Assembly (NCBI GenBank): GCA_902774295.1
Contig: CACYHP010000001.1
Span: 310,001-374,000, forward strand
DNA: 64,000 nt
Reading direction: 5' to 3'
Origin: an uncultured Bacteroidia bacterium
GTDB lineage: Bacteria > Bacteroidota > Bacteroidia > Bacteroidales > F082
Below the pieces are notes generated by a model that worked only from the letters and a program-made list of their open reading frames with translations, searched no databases and was not told where the DNA came from. Of the stretch, positions 24,039-35,666 are shown in pieces (the first letter of the stretch is position 1; each line of letters starts with the position of its first letter). The position numbers were made by a program, and so were the translations under genes.

Positions 24039-24150
24039 TAGAGACGTCATATTATGGCGTCTCTAATAATGTCCAATTATGGCGTCTCTAATAATGCCTA
24101 ATTATGGCGTCTCTAATAATGCCTAATTATGGCGTCTCTACTAACGTCTA
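24039..24150. repeat. 25-bp tandem repeat, four copies, with inverted leading half
   Basis: Four copies of a 25-bp unit (core ATTATGGCGTCTCTAATAAT) start at 24051, 24076, 24101 and 24126. The first three are nearly identical, and the last diverges after CTCTA. Immediately before them GTAGAGACGTCAT is the near reverse complement of the core, so the array can fold. It lies between rubrerythrin (stop at 24162) and the second porin. The GGCGTCTCT core is shared with the hairpin at 3425-3458. Confidence 0.9.
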
Positions 24151-24161
24151 AAGACTAAGGT

Positions 24162-24701
24162 CTAATAATTCTCAGCCTTAATCTGGAAATAAGCCTTAGG
24201 ATGGTTGCACACAGGGCAAATCTCAGGGGCTTTCTTGCCAATCACGATGTGACCGCAGTTGGCGCACTGCCACACCATGTCGCCGTCGCGTGAGAAGACG
24301 ATGCCGTCCTCGATGTTCTTCAACAATTTGCGATAACGCTCCTCGTGTTCTTTCTCGATTTTTGCCACCATCTCAAACAATGCTGCGATCTTGGTGAAGC
24401 CTTCCTCGCGGGCGGTCTTGGCCATGCCTGCATACATGTCGGTCCACTCGTAGTTCTCGCCGTCAGCGGCGTCTTTCAAGTTGGTCATTGTATCCGGCAC
24501 ATCGCCTTCGTGTAAGAGCTTGAACCAGATCTTGGCATGCTCTTTCTCGTTGTTAGCCGTCTCTTCAAAGATGTCGGCAATCTGGTTGTAACCTTCCTTA
24601 CGCGCCTTTGATGCGTAGTAAGTGTATTTGTTTCTTGCCTGCGATTCGCCTGCAAATGCTGCCATCAAATTGGCTTCTGTTTTCGAACCTTTTAATTCCA
24701 T
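24162..24701 (-). CDS. Rubrerythrin
   Basis: This 179-residue protein combines a ferritin-like di-iron domain with a C-terminal rubredoxin domain. The di-iron ligands are in [25 protein letters not shown] and [14 protein letters not shown] (the ExxH pairs). The rubredoxin CxxC pairs are CANCGH and CPVCNH. Rubrerythrin reduces hydrogen peroxide in the cytoplasm of anaerobes and microaerophiles, so the organism is probably an anaerobe. It appears to be monocistronic. No clear -7 element was found upstream; an AT-rich region with 7-bp repeats lies there. Confidence 0.95.
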   Translation of the reverse strand: MELKGSKTEANLMAAFAGESQARNKYTYYASKARKEGYNQIADIFEETANNEKEHAKIWFKLLHEGDVPDTMTNLKDAADGENYEWTDMYAGMAKTAREEGFTKIAALFEMVAKIEKEHEERYRKLLKNIEDGIVFSRDGDMVWQCANCGHIVIGKKAPEICPVCNHPKAYFQIKAENY

Positions 24702-24734
24702 GTTATTATATTTTAAAATGTTAATAATTATAGT

Positions 24735-24762
24735 GGCTAATGGCTAATAGCTAATGGCTATT
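24735..24762. repeat. Short tandem repeat GGCTAAT, four copies
   Basis: Four 7-bp units (GGCTAAT, GGCTAAT, AGCTAAT, GGCTATT) lie between the atpC stop at 24765 and the rubrerythrin start at 24701. Such arrays can vary in copy number by slippage; no coding role is seen. Confidence 0.8.
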
Positions 24763-24764
24763 TT

Positions 24765-25001
24765 TTATTCCGACAACACCAAAATCACATTATCCTTCAC
24801 TTCACAAACCCCTCCCTTGATCTCGAAAAACTGCAGCTTACCTTCTTGGTCCTGCACCTTTATCTTACCTTTTCCTAATGCGGCAATCATCGGGGCGTGG
24901 TTGTGCAGAATCTCAAACAAGCCGTCGCTGCCAGGCAACTGCACCAGCTCAGCGTCGCCGCTGAAAATCTGCTTGTCAGGTGATGTTATCTCAAGTTTCA
25001 T
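24765..25001 (-). CDS. atpC: ATP synthase F1 epsilon subunit (short form)
   Basis: This 78-residue protein matches the N-terminal beta-sandwich of the epsilon subunit: MKLEITSPDKQIFSGDAELVQLPG, then FEILHNHAPMIAALGKGKIKV and GGVCEVKDNVILVL. The C-terminal helical hairpin that inhibits ATP hydrolysis in many bacteria is absent, as in other Bacteroidota. It begins 3 bp after the atpD stop and ends the ileS to atpC gene cluster. Confidence 0.93.
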   Translation of the reverse strand: MKLEITSPDKQIFSGDAELVQLPGSDGLFEILHNHAPMIAALGKGKIKVQDQEGKLQFFEIKGGVCEVKDNVILVLSE

Positions 25002-25004
25002 GGC

Positions 25005-27080
<2,076 letters not shown>

Positions 27081-27084
<4 letters not shown>

Positions 27085-27479
27085 TTCTTCTTATTCTGAT
27101 TCATTTTGGCTTCGACGCTGAGTGTAGCGTGCGGCACAGCGCGCAGACGCTCCTTAGGGATGAGCTTGCCTGTCACGCGGCAGATGCCGTAAGTCTTGTT
27201 CTCGATGCGAATCAAAGCGTTCTCGAGGTTCTTGATGTACTTTGCCTGACGCACTGCCAAAGCGCTGTTCTCCTCTTTCGACAATACCGCTGCGCCTTCT
27301 TCCAAAATCTTGAAGGTAGGTGCTGTGTCGTCAGAGTCACTGCCGCTGGCAACGTTTTCCTGCAATAAGGCAAGGTCCTTGCGAGCCTGGGCCAAACGGT
27401 CCATGATCAACTCCTTGAATTCAGCCAGTTCTTCGTCAGAATATCTGGTCTTTTCTGATGTGTTGACTGTTTCTTCCAT
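27081..27479 (-). CDS. TraR/DksA family protein lacking zinc cysteines
   Basis: This 132-residue protein has a coiled-coil region (about residues 10-90) and the DksA C-terminal motif YGICRVTGKLIPKERLRAVPHATL. Only one of the four zinc-finger cysteines remains (in YGIC); the others are replaced (VTG and SVEAK). Zinc-free versions of this domain are usual in Bacteroidota. DksA proteins bind the RNA polymerase secondary channel and shape the stringent response; the role here is inferred from family. It lies between ileS and lspA in a packed cluster. Confidence 0.88.
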
Positions 27480-27496
27480 ATCTAATCTCTTTAGTG

Positions 27497-30400
27497 TTAT
27501 GCTTTCTTTATCGTTAATCTCACTGAGATATTATCAACAAGTTCTTGAGCCTCAACGCCTTCAAGCTTGTCGACCATCTCCAGTGTGGCGAGTGTCTCAG
27601 AGCAGATATATTCTCCGAATCTCTCGACCGGCTTCATGATGTCTGCGTTCTTCTCAATCGTCAAGATGATCTTGTCCGTGACCTCGAAGCCGCCGTCTTT
27701 TCTCATATTCTGAACTCTGTTGATGATTTCTCTTGCGAGACCTTCTTCAAACAGCTCCTGCGAGATGGTGATGTCGAGCGCCACGGTCATGTTGTCCTGC
27801 GTCGTCACTGTCCAGCCCGGGATATCCTCAGTGGTGATGAGAGCGTCTTCCAAAATCAGGTTGACTTCCTGACCTTCAACGGTGATAGTTGCACCGCCAT
27901 TCTTCTCGAAGTTTCTGATGTCTTCCTGGCTCATGGTGTTGAAATACTTCGTGAGCTGGCCCATCAGCTTGGCGTAACGTGTCTTCAACGATGCGAAGTT
28001 AGGTCTTACCTTCTTCACCAAAATGTTGAGCTCGCCTGTGAGATATTCGGCTTTCTTCACGTTGACTTCCGAAAGGATAAGGCCTTCGACCTTCTGAAGC
28101 TGCTGCATCATATCGTCGTTCAGCACCGGGATCATGATTCGTGACAATGGCTGACGCACGCGGATGTTGGCTTTCTTTCTTAATGAAAGCACCATTGATG
28201 CGACGAGCTGTGCCATCTCCATGCGTTCCTCGAGTTTCTTGTCGATGCATTTCTCGTTTGCCTTCGGGAAGCTTGTCAGATGCACTGACTCTGCGCTGTC
28301 GCGATGTGTCACGGCATTGAGGTCGCGGTAAAGCTGCTCACTGAAGAACGGCGCGATAGGCGAGATGAGGCGTGCCAAGGTGTCGAGGCAGGTGTACAAT
28401 GTCTGATATGCCGAGGTCTTGTCGTCAGAGCCGTTGCTCTTCCAGAAACGACGGCGTGACAAACGTACGTACCAGTTGCTGAGGTGAGCGTCGACGAAGT
28501 TTCCGATGGCACGGCCAGCCTTGGTAGGCTCGTAGCTCTCGTAGTCTTTCTCGACCTCGATTATGAGTGAGTTGAGCTCCGACAAAATCCATCTGTCGAT
28601 CTCAGGACGTTTCTCGAATGGGATGTCTGCCTCTTTGTACTCGAAGCCGTCGATGTTGGCGTAGAGTGCGAAGAAAGCGTAGGTGTTGTATAATGTTCCG
28701 AAGAACTTACGGCGCACGTCATCGACGCCGTCTTCGTCAAATTTCAGGTTGTCCCAAGGCTGCGAGTTGGTCATCATGTACCATCTCACTGCGTCGGCAC
28801 CGTATTTTGTGATGGCTCCGAACGGGTCGACAGCGTTACCCAGACGTTTCGACATCTTGTTGCCGTTCTTGTCGAGCACCAAGCCGTTGGAAATAACGTT
28901 CTTATATGCCACTGAGTCGAAGCACATCGTTGCTATTGCATGTAAGGTGAAGAACCAGCCACGTGTCTGGTCGACGCCTTCCGCGATGAAGTCAGCCGGG
29001 AATGTCTTCTCGTTGAGCTGGCCTGGCTTGCCCATGTAATGGATCTGTGCGTAAGGCATTGCACCTGAGTCGAACCACACGTCGATGAGGTCAGGCTCAC
29101 GGAACATCTTCTTGCCTGATTTTGAAACCAAAACCACGCCGTCGATATATGGTCTGTGCAGGTCGAACTTGGTGTAATCCTCTGATTTATAAGGATTTTC
29201 CTTCATAAAGCCTGCCTTGATAGACTTCTCAATCTCTTCGCGGAGCTGTGCCACGCTGCCGATGCATATCTCCTCGTTGCCGTCTTCTGTTCTCCAGATT
29301 GGAAGTGGAGTGCCCCAGTAACGTGAACGTGAGAGGTTCCAGTCGACGAGGTTCTCGAGCCAGTTGCCGAAACGTCCGCTACCTGTTGCCTCAGGCTTCC
29401 AGTTGATGGTCTTGTTGAGCTCTATCATCCTGTCTTTCAACGCTGTAGTCTTGATGAACCAGCTGTCGAGAGGGTAGTAGAGGACAGGTTTGTCGGTGCG
29501 CCAGCAGTGAGGGTAGTTGTGGGTGTGTTTCTCGCTCTTGAAGAGCTTACCCTGTTCCTTCAGCATGATGACGATTTCGACGTCAAGTGATATATCTTTG
29601 TCGGTCTTTGTCGGGTCGTAGGCGTTTTTCACGAATTTGCCTGCGTATTTTGCATATTCCTCAGCGTCGACATGTGTCTTAACCCATTCAGGATCAAGGT
29701 CTTCGAGGAGGAAGAACTTGCCAGTCTTGTCGACCATCGGCTGTGCCTTGCCGTCCTTGTCGATGAGATGCAGTGGCGGGATGTTGGTCTGTTTTGCCAC
29801 TCTGTTATCGTCAGCACCGAAGGTAGGAGCGATGTGGACGATGCCTGTACCGTCTTCTGTTGTGACGTAGTCGCCAGGGATGACGCGGAAACCGTCGCCG
29901 TCAGGCTTCACCCAAGGGATTAGCGGCTCGTAGTCGAGACCTGCGAGGTCTTTGCCTTTGCAGGTACCCAAAACTTCGTAAGGAAGCTTCTTGTCGCCGA
30001 CTTTCCAGTCTTCGAACTTCGGCTTCTCCTCTTCTGACGGGAAGAACGATGCCATCAACGGCTTTCCGATGATGATGTAGATCTGCTCGCCGTTGTTCGG
30101 GTTCACTGTCTTCACGAGGTTGTACTCGATGCCAGGACCCACTGCCAATGCTGTATTTGACGGCAAGGTCCAAGGTGTTGTGGTCCAAGCCACAATCTGC
30201 ACATCGTGGAAGTTCACGTCGACGCCGAAAGGCAGCTTGTCGAACTTACGCTGGTCGGCTTTCAGTCTGAACATCGCCACGCAGGTGAGGTCTTTCACGT
30301 CGCGGTAGCAGCCAGGCATGTTCAACTCGTGTGAGCTCAAGCCTGTTCCTGCAGCCGGCGAATATGGCTGGATGGTGTATCCTTTATACAGTAAGCCTTT

Positions 30401-30910
30401 GTTATACAAGTCTTTAAGTAAGAACCACAAAGTCTCGATATACTCGTTTGTAAAGGTGATATAAGGATTGTTGAGGTCGACCCAGTAGCCCATCTGACGG
30501 GTGAGGTCGTCCCAGCGGTCTTTATATTTCATCACTTCTTCGCGGCAGGCGCGGTTGTAGTCGTCAACGCTGATCTTCTTGCCGATATCTTCCTTCGTGA
30601 TGCCGAGTTTCTTCTCAACGCCAAGCTCCACTGGCAGTCCGTGGGTGTCCCATCCTGCCTTGCGGCTCACATATTTGCCTTTCAAAGTCTGAAAACGGCA
30701 GAAGGTATCCTTAATGGTACGAGCCATCACGTGATGGATGCCCGGCATGCCGTTAGCTGAAGGTGGTCCTTCATAAAAAACATACGCCGTTCCGTTCTTG
30801 GTGTTCTCCAAACTCTTGCCGAAGATGTCGTTATCTTCCCAAAACTTACGAACCTCATCTGCTATATTAGTGAGATTCAAAAACTTATATTCGCGATATG
30901 CGTTCTTCAT
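27497..30910 (-). CDS. ileS: Isoleucyl-tRNA synthetase
   Basis: This 1137-residue class I synthetase charges tRNA-Ile. The HIGH-like motif appears in PSANGMPGIHHVMART and the second signature as NKMSKRLGN. The editing domain spans roughly residues 190-400 and a long C-terminal tRNA-binding region follows. The length is that of the larger IleS type, related to eukaryotic forms, rather than the roughly 930-residue E. coli type. It is the first gene of the ileS/DksA-like/lspA/atpD/atpC cluster, with a -7 element TATCTTTG at 30959-30966. Confidence 0.97.
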   Translation of the reverse strand: MKNAYREYKFLNLTNIADEVRKFWEDNDIFGKSLENTKNGTAYVFYEGPPSANGMPGIHHVMARTIKDTFCRFQTLKGKYVSRKAGWDTHGLPVELGVEKKLGITKEDIGKKISVDDYNRACREEVMKYKDRWDDLTRQMGYWVDLNNPYITFTNEYIETLWFLLKDLYNKGLLYKGYTIQPYSPAAGTGLSSHELNMPGCYRDVKDLTCVAMFRLKADQRKFDKLPFGVDVNFHDVQIVAWTTTPWTLPSNTALAVGPGIEYNLVKTVNPNNGEQIYIIIGKPLMASFFPSEEEKPKFEDWKVGDKKLPYEVLGTCKGKDLAGLDYEPLIPWVKPDGDGFRVIPGDYVTTEDGTGIVHIAPTFGADDNRVAKQTNIPPLHLIDKDGKAQPMVDKTGKFFLLEDLDPEWVKTHVDAEEYAKYAGKFVKNAYDPTKTDKDISLDVEIVIMLKEQGKLFKSEKHTHNYPHCWRTDKPVLYYPLDSWFIKTTALKDRMIELNKTINWKPEATGSGRFGNWLENLVDWNLSRSRYWGTPLPIWRTEDGNEEICIGSVAQLREEIEKSIKAGFMKENPYKSEDYTKFDLHRPYIDGVVLVSKSGKKMFREPDLIDVWFDSGAMPYAQIHYMGKPGQLNEKTFPADFIAEGVDQTRGWFFTLHAIATMCFDSVAYKNVISNGLVLDKNGNKMSKRLGNAVDPFGAITKYGADAVRWYMMTNSQPWDNLKFDEDGVDDVRRKFFGTLYNTYAFFALYANIDGFEYKEADIPFEKRPEIDRWILSELNSLIIEVEKDYESYEPTKAGRAIGNFVDAHLSNWYVRLSRRRFWKSNGSDDKTSAYQTLYTCLDTLARLISPIAPFFSEQLYRDLNAVTHRDSAESVHLTSFPKANEKCIDKKLEERMEMAQLVASMVLSLRKKANIRVRQPLSRIMIPVLNDDMMQQLQKVEGLILSEVNVKKAEYLTGELNILVKKVRPNFASLKTRYAKLMGQLTKYFNTMSQEDIRNFEKNGGATITVEGQEVNLILEDALITTEDIPGWTVTTQDNMTVALDITISQELFEEGLAREIINRVQNMRKDGGFEVTDKIILTIEKNADIMKPVERFGEYICSETLATLEMVDKLEGVEAQELVDNISVRLTIKKA

Positions 30911-30958
30911 AAAACGTATTTATAATTCTAAAACGTAGTTATATTTCTAAATAATTCG

Positions 30959-31016
30959 CAAAGATAAAAAAAAGAATTGATTTTAATGGAGATTATTTAA
31001 AGTTTTTTTAATTTTG
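30959..31016. promoter_or_regulatory. Divergent -7 elements between ileS and the ROK kinase
   Basis: Minus-strand TATCTTTG (30959-30966) precedes the ileS ATG at 30910 by 49 bases. Plus-strand TAATTTTG (31009-31016) precedes the ROK ATG at 31056 by 40 bases. Both are followed by CG rather than CA. The region between is AT-rich and shows no further structure. Confidence 0.55.
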
Positions 31017-31055
31017 CGATGAAATTTTACATTTTGAAATAAAAATTATCCAAAT

Positions 31056-32006
31056 ATGAAAACAAGACACTCTATCGGAATCGATATCGGAGGCACAAAT
31101 ACCGACATCGGACTCGTCCGCGACGACGGCAAAATCATAGACAAAGTAAATCTTCATACAAACGAATATTATGATGCCGAACTTTATGTGAGCGATATGG
31201 CTGCAAAAATCAAGGAACTGCTTGATCGCAACAATGTTTCTGACATCGACGGCATCGGCATCGGTGCCCCGAACGGAAACACTTACAAAGGTGGCATCGA
31301 CAATGCGCCTAACCTCAACTTCAAGGGTCAGGTGAAGCTTGTGGAGCTGATGAAGAAACATATCAACGCCAAGGTCGTTGTGTCGAATGACGCTAACGCT
31401 GCCGCTTACGGTGAGATGATATACGGTGGCGCGAAAAATCTCGACCATTTCATCACCTTCACCCTTGGAACAGGCGTCGGAAGCGGTATCATCATCGACA
31501 GAAAACTCGTTTTGGGTTCTACAAGTACTGCCGGTGAGCTCGGTCACTCTATACTCGTCATCAACGGTCGCCAGTGCGGCTGCGGACGCAAAGGCTGCCT
31601 CGAGACTTACACCTCGGCTCATGGCATCTGTCGTACCGCTCTCGAGCTGATAGAGCAGAACCCGTCATACAACGGTGTTTTGAAAAACGTGGCACCTGAA
31701 GACCTCACATCAAAAATGGTCGGTGACGCTGCCAACGCAGGCGATCCTATCGGCATCCAGACTTTCGAAAACGTAGGTTATCTCCTCGGCATCGCTATGG
31801 CAAACGCTGCAACGTTCTCAGCTCCGCAGGCTATCTTCCTCATGGGTGGTCCTGTCCATGCCGGCGAAGTGCTGATGAAGCCTCTCCGCAAATCGTTCGA
31901 AGAACATCTGCTGAATATCTACCAAGGTACAGTGCAAATCCGGGTTTCGGAATTGAAGGACAACGAGGTGGCAATACTTGGCGCCGCCGCATTGTGCCAA
32001 CTATAA
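31056..32006 (+). CDS. ROK family sugar kinase (glucokinase-like)
   Basis: This 316-residue protein has the phosphate-binding motif DIGGTNTDIGLV at the start and the catalytic block GAPNGNTYKG with NDANAAAYGE. It also has the ROK zinc-binding cysteine motif in CGCGRKGCLETY. ROK proteins of this type phosphorylate glucose or related hexoses; some members are regulators, but no DNA-binding domain is present. It overlaps the convergent membrane protein gene by 6 bp. A -7 element lies 40 bases upstream. Confidence 0.9.
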   Translation: MKTRHSIGIDIGGTNTDIGLVRDDGKIIDKVNLHTNEYYDAELYVSDMAAKIKELLDRNNVSDIDGIGIGAPNGNTYKGGIDNAPNLNFKGQVKLVELMKKHINAKVVVSNDANAAAYGEMIYGGAKNLDHFITFTLGTGVGSGIIIDRKLVLGSTSTAGELGHSILVINGRQCGCGRKGCLETYTSAHGICRTALELIEQNPSYNGVLKNVAPEDLTSKMVGDAANAGDPIGIQTFENVGYLLGIAMANAATFSAPQAIFLMGGPVHAGEVLMKPLRKSFEEHLLNIYQGTVQIRVSELKDNEVAILGAAALCQL

Positions 32007-32426
32007 ATATTGTATCGGCGAGAAAATCAGACAACCAACCAGTGCGAACATTATCACAACAAAAATTGATAATGCGAACACTGGTTTGTTATGATGGAAA
32101 AACCGTCTGACAATCACCGCCATAACAGGTATCGACGTGACGGGAAGCATAAAGACAAACAGCCAAATCGGATATTTCTGTCTCATCGTCACCACCCACC
32201 TCGCACGTTTTATCCTTTGTACAGTCATCTCTTTTTTCCTGTTTTTGTAATAAAAATTTGAGATTTTGTCGAAAAGGAAATAGAAAAGCACGAATCCGAG
32301 GATAGCTCCAATGGCTGTGGCAACAAACGTCACGGTAAACGACAGCCCCGCCGCGAATCCGATAGTGGGCGCGAAAAGCGTCTTAATCATCGACGCCAAA
32401 ACCACAGAAAAAATCTTCCAGTACAT
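32001..32426 (-). CDS. Integral membrane protein, 141 residues
   Basis: The protein has about four hydrophobic helices with a basic cytoplasmic stretch in the middle (YYKNRKKEMTVQRIKRARW). No family was assigned with confidence; it is loosely reminiscent of small DedA-like or small-export membrane proteins. It is tail-to-tail with the ROK kinase and divergent from the tRNA-Thr gene. Function is unknown. Confidence 0.65.
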   Translation of the reverse strand: MYWKIFSVVLASMIKTLFAPTIGFAAGLSFTVTFVATAIGAILGFVLFYFLFDKISNFYYKNRKKEMTVQRIKRARWVVTMRQKYPIWLFVFMLPVTSIPVMAVIVRRFFHHNKPVFALSIFVVIMFALVGCLIFSPIQYL

Positions 32427-32447
32427 GCGTTATATTCAAAAAATTTG

Positions 32448-32455
32448 TATTTTTG
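32448..32455 (+). promoter_or_regulatory. -7 element TATTTTTG for tRNA-Thr
   Basis: TATTTTTGCAGCC lies 13 bases before the 5' end of tRNA-Thr, placing the transcription start a few bases upstream of the mature tRNA. Confidence 0.6.
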
Positions 32456-32468
32456 CAGCCTCAAACAC

Positions 32469-32541
<73 letters not shown>

Positions 32542-34473
32542 CTAAATCTTCTTATCAAGAATCTGATAAACAGAATTGTTGGATTTGAATTCCGGCACAA
32601 TCACCTTCATTTGTTTCACAATATCAAAGTCCTGACATGTCGGGAGTATCTCTAACAGTTTACCAATCTCGTTATCTACTTCCTCCTGAGTGTATTCACG
32701 CACTTTGGCGCGCATAATCTTCGGATGCTCCGTAGGGATGGTGTTTTCCTTCGTCGCAAGCAGCTCCTCATACAGCTTCTCACCAGGTCTTAAACCGGTG
32801 ATTTCTATCTGAACGTCAGGCATGTGCGACAGCTTGATCATCTTGCTTGCCAAGTCATAAATCTTGACCGGCTTGCCCATGTCGAACACAAAGATGTCGT
32901 CGTCATCACCGATAGCGCCGGCTTCCAACACCAAGCTACAGGCTTCCGGAATAGTCATGAAGAAACGGATGATGTTTCTATCTGTGACGGTGAGCGGTCC
33001 GCCATGTGCCAACTGCTTCTTAAACAACGGGATAACCGAGCCGTTTGAACCTAAGACGTTGCCAAAACGTGTGGTCACGAACTTAGTACTACTGTGACGG
33101 CTCTGAGTGTAAATCTCCGCGATACGTTTGGTCGCACCCATCACATTGGTCGGGTTGACAGCCTTGTCGGTGGAGATCATCACAAACTTCTCAACGCCAT
33201 ATTTTATCGCCAAATCCGCCACAATCTTCGTTCCAAGCACGTTGACGAACACAGCCTCGTATGGGAAACTCTCCATCAACGGAACGTGTTTGTATGCCGC
33301 AGCATGATAGATGATCTGCGGCTGATATTTCTCAAACACCTCAGTCATCTTATTGATATCCTTGACGTTACCTACGACAAACTCCTTCGGAACGGCGATG
33401 TGTTTGTAAGGCTCTTCATTGTTCATCTCAAACTGCAAATCATACATCGGTGACTCGGCTTGGTCGAACATTATCAAGCACTTAGGGTTGTGTTGCAACA
33501 CCTGACGGCAGATCTCGCTACCGATAGAACCTGCAGCACCTGTCACCATCACGACCTTGCCTTCAAGCTCATGCTTAACGTTTTCTTTGCCAAGAACGAT
33601 AGGCTCTCTCTCAAGCAAATCTTCAATCTTAATCTCTTCAATCTGATTGAAATTCAATTGATTACCATTGATCCAAGAATCAACATGCGGCACCGATTTC
33701 ACCGTGACACCGAGGTCAATGAGACTATTGACAATCTCGTTACGTTTATCAATTGTCAAACTCGGCATTGCCAAGATAATCAAATTGACATCATTCTTTT
33801 TGATGAATTCCTTGTTGAATACATCCTCTGGCTTACGAATACGCACTCCATTGATTGCTTTTCCTATCTTCGACTTAGAGTCATCAGCAAAAGAAACGAT
33901 GTTGTATTGGGTAGAAGTGTCTTGATACAGAGCGCTTTGCGTGATAGGACCGGCATCGCCGGCACCGTAAATGATAGTATTGATTTTATTCGGCTGTGGA
34001 CGCAGATATTCATTGTAAATACGACGGATAATGAGTCTTGAAACCACCATAAATAACAATGCGACAATACAGATCAGGATTACAGTCAGATAAGCCGGGA
34101 AATAAGGTTGTAGGAAATATAAGGTTGGATTATTGTTAATCAATACCTTACAAATACAAATGATGAGAAATACCCAAGCTGTAGTTCTTGTGATTTGTCC
34201 GATATCTTTAAAACCGGTGTATCTGACAAGCCCTTTATACGAACCCGTGATAAGGAATCCTAAGATGAAAAGTATCAGGATAGAAATCGATTTCTGCAAG
34301 AAAACCATCAAAGTGAGCCCTGTTAAATCAGGATAATACCTCAGAACTGGTATGATAATCAATGCGCATATAACGAGGAGGATATCAAAAATCAACACAT
34401 AAACTCTTGATAATGAACCAGAATTTCTTTTTCCAAAGACTAATCTTGCAATATTTGTCAGAAATCTCTTCAT
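32542..34473 (-). CDS. Membrane-anchored NDP-sugar 4,6-dehydratase (CapD/WbpM/PglF type)
   Basis: This 643-residue protein has four N-terminal membrane helices (about residues 15-150). Next come an NAD-binding-like domain (INTIIYGAGDAGPITQ) and the catalytic SDR domain starting at VVMVTGAAGSIGSEICRQV. The active-site segment is STDKAVNPTNVMGATKRIAE, with Met in place of the usual SDR tyrosine, as is normal for this inverting or retaining 4,6-dehydratase group. The likely substrate is UDP-GlcNAc, giving a 4-keto-6-deoxy sugar for surface glycans. It is the last gene of a minus-strand run and 24 bp downstream of the mannose-1-phosphate guanylyltransferase gene. Confidence 0.9.
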   Translation of the reverse strand: MKRFLTNIARLVFGKRNSGSLSRVYVLIFDILLVICALIIIPVLRYYPDLTGLTLMVFLQKSISILILFILGFLITGSYKGLVRYTGFKDIGQITRTTAWVFLIICICKVLINNNPTLYFLQPYFPAYLTVILICIVALLFMVVSRLIIRRIYNEYLRPQPNKINTIIYGAGDAGPITQSALYQDTSTQYNIVSFADDSKSKIGKAINGVRIRKPEDVFNKEFIKKNDVNLIILAMPSLTIDKRNEIVNSLIDLGVTVKSVPHVDSWINGNQLNFNQIEEIKIEDLLEREPIVLGKENVKHELEGKVVMVTGAAGSIGSEICRQVLQHNPKCLIMFDQAESPMYDLQFEMNNEEPYKHIAVPKEFVVGNVKDINKMTEVFEKYQPQIIYHAAAYKHVPLMESFPYEAVFVNVLGTKIVADLAIKYGVEKFVMISTDKAVNPTNVMGATKRIAEIYTQSRHSSTKFVTTRFGNVLGSNGSVIPLFKKQLAHGGPLTVTDRNIIRFFMTIPEACSLVLEAGAIGDDDDIFVFDMGKPVKIYDLASKMIKLSHMPDVQIEITGLRPGEKLYEELLATKENTIPTEHPKIMRAKVREYTQEEVDNEIGKLLEILPTCQDFDIVKQMKVIVPEFKSNNSVYQILDKKI

Positions 34474-34497
34474 AATATATGATTTTAGTTCAAAAAT

Positions 34498-35544
34498 CTA
34501 TTTTTGCCACTCTTTAATGAGTTGTTCGTCTTGCATCTTGCAGATGAGGAGACAGTTGTTGTCGTCCACAACTATATAATTATCAAGGCCTTGCACAATA
34601 ACTTTCTTTTTTCCGTATGAGCGCACTATGCAGTCTTTGCTGTCGACCATCTGAATGTTTTCACCGATGATGGCGTTCTTTTTCTCGTCGTAAGGAATGT
34701 GGGTGTAGAGGCTGCCCCAGGTCCCGATGTCGCTCCATCCGAAGCTTGCCGGGAACACAAACACATCCTGGGATTTCTCCATCACCGCATAGTCAATGCT
34801 GATGTTTGGACAAGTCGGGAAGAGCTCGTCGATGACAGTTTGTTCGTCGTTTTTATAGAAATGTGGCTCGATTTTGTCGAACACCTTTGCCAAGTCAGGA
34901 ACGAGTTTTGCGATGGTGTTCACGACCATCTTCACGTTCCAGATGAAGATACCCGCGTTCCAGTAATATCCGCCGTCGGCGAGGTATTTCTTGGCTGTCT
35001 CGAGGTTCGGTTTCTCTTTGAAAGCCTCCACTTTCTGGATGTTTTCTTTCGAATTTGCTTCAAGCGATTTGATGTAGCCGTAGCCTGTCTCAGGACGTGT
35101 CGGCATCATTCCGAGCGTCACGATGACGTCGTTGTTCTTAGTATATTCAAGCGATTCCTTAATCACCTCTTGGAAATGCGGTACGTCGAGCACGAGATGG
35201 TCGGCAGGAGAGAACACGAGGTTCGCATCAGGGTATTTGGCATAAATCTTACGGCTCACATACTCGATGCAAGGCGCTGTGTTGCGCATGATAGGCTCCA
35301 TAAGTATCTGTGTCTCAGGCACTTCCGGAAGCTGCTCCTTCACGATGTCCTTATATTTCTTCGACGTCACAATCCAAACGTGATCAGGGGCGATGATGCC
35401 GGCAAAACGTTCAACAGTGAGCTGAATCATGGTCTTTCCAATACCCATCACATCGATGAACTGCTTAGGTTTTTCTGGAATCGACATAGGCCAGAAACGC
35501 GAGCCGACGCCGCCTGCCATTATAATAAGGTGATTATTATTCAT
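34498..35544 (-). CDS. manC: Mannose-1-phosphate guanylyltransferase
   Basis: This 348-residue enzyme makes GDP-mannose from mannose 1-phosphate and GTP. The signature IIMAGGVGSRFWPMSIPEKPKQF contains the nucleotide-binding loop, and FSPADHLVL, GYGYIKSLE and NAGIFIWNV follow in order. It lacks the fused phosphomannose isomerase domain found in longer ManC proteins. The ATG at 35544 is preferred to a TTG two codons upstream. GDP-mannose is the precursor of GDP-fucose, whose final synthase gene is divergent next door. Confidence 0.93.
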   Translation of the reverse strand: MNNNHLIIMAGGVGSRFWPMSIPEKPKQFIDVMGIGKTMIQLTVERFAGIIAPDHVWIVTSKKYKDIVKEQLPEVPETQILMEPIMRNTAPCIEYVSRKIYAKYPDANLVFSPADHLVLDVPHFQEVIKESLEYTKNNDVIVTLGMMPTRPETGYGYIKSLEANSKENIQKVEAFKEKPNLETAKKYLADGGYYWNAGIFIWNVKMVVNTIAKLVPDLAKVFDKIEPHFYKNDEQTVIDELFPTCPNISIDYAVMEKSQDVFVFPASFGWSDIGTWGSLYTHIPYDEKKNAIIGENIQMVDSKDCIVRSYGKKKVIVQGLDNYIVVDDNNCLLICKMQDEQLIKEWQK

Positions 35545-35578
35545 TTTCAAACAATGCTATTTATCCAATATACTTTTG

Positions 35579-35636
35579 CAAAGGTATGGAATTATTTTTA
35601 AATTCTAACATCGTAATTGATATTTTTTTAATTTTG
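35579..35636. promoter_or_regulatory. Divergent -7 elements between manC and fcl
   Basis: Minus-strand TACCTTTG (35579-35586) precedes the manC ATG at 35544 by 35 bases. Plus-strand TAATTTTG (35629-35636) precedes the GDP-fucose synthase ATG at 35667 by 31 bases. Both are followed by CAA. The two genes of the GDP-mannose/GDP-fucose route therefore diverge from one short region. Confidence 0.6.
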
Positions 35637-35666
35637 CAAAAAATAATTCGAAAATAACAGAATCGG

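Noticed and set aside
24039..24150. Possible CRISPR array
   Set aside because: The 25-bp units are contiguous with no spacers, and no cas genes are present. It is a simple tandem repeat.
34699..35601. Plus-strand open frame of 300 codons opposite manC
   Set aside because: Antisense shadow of a well-conserved guanylyltransferase; no recognisable protein features.
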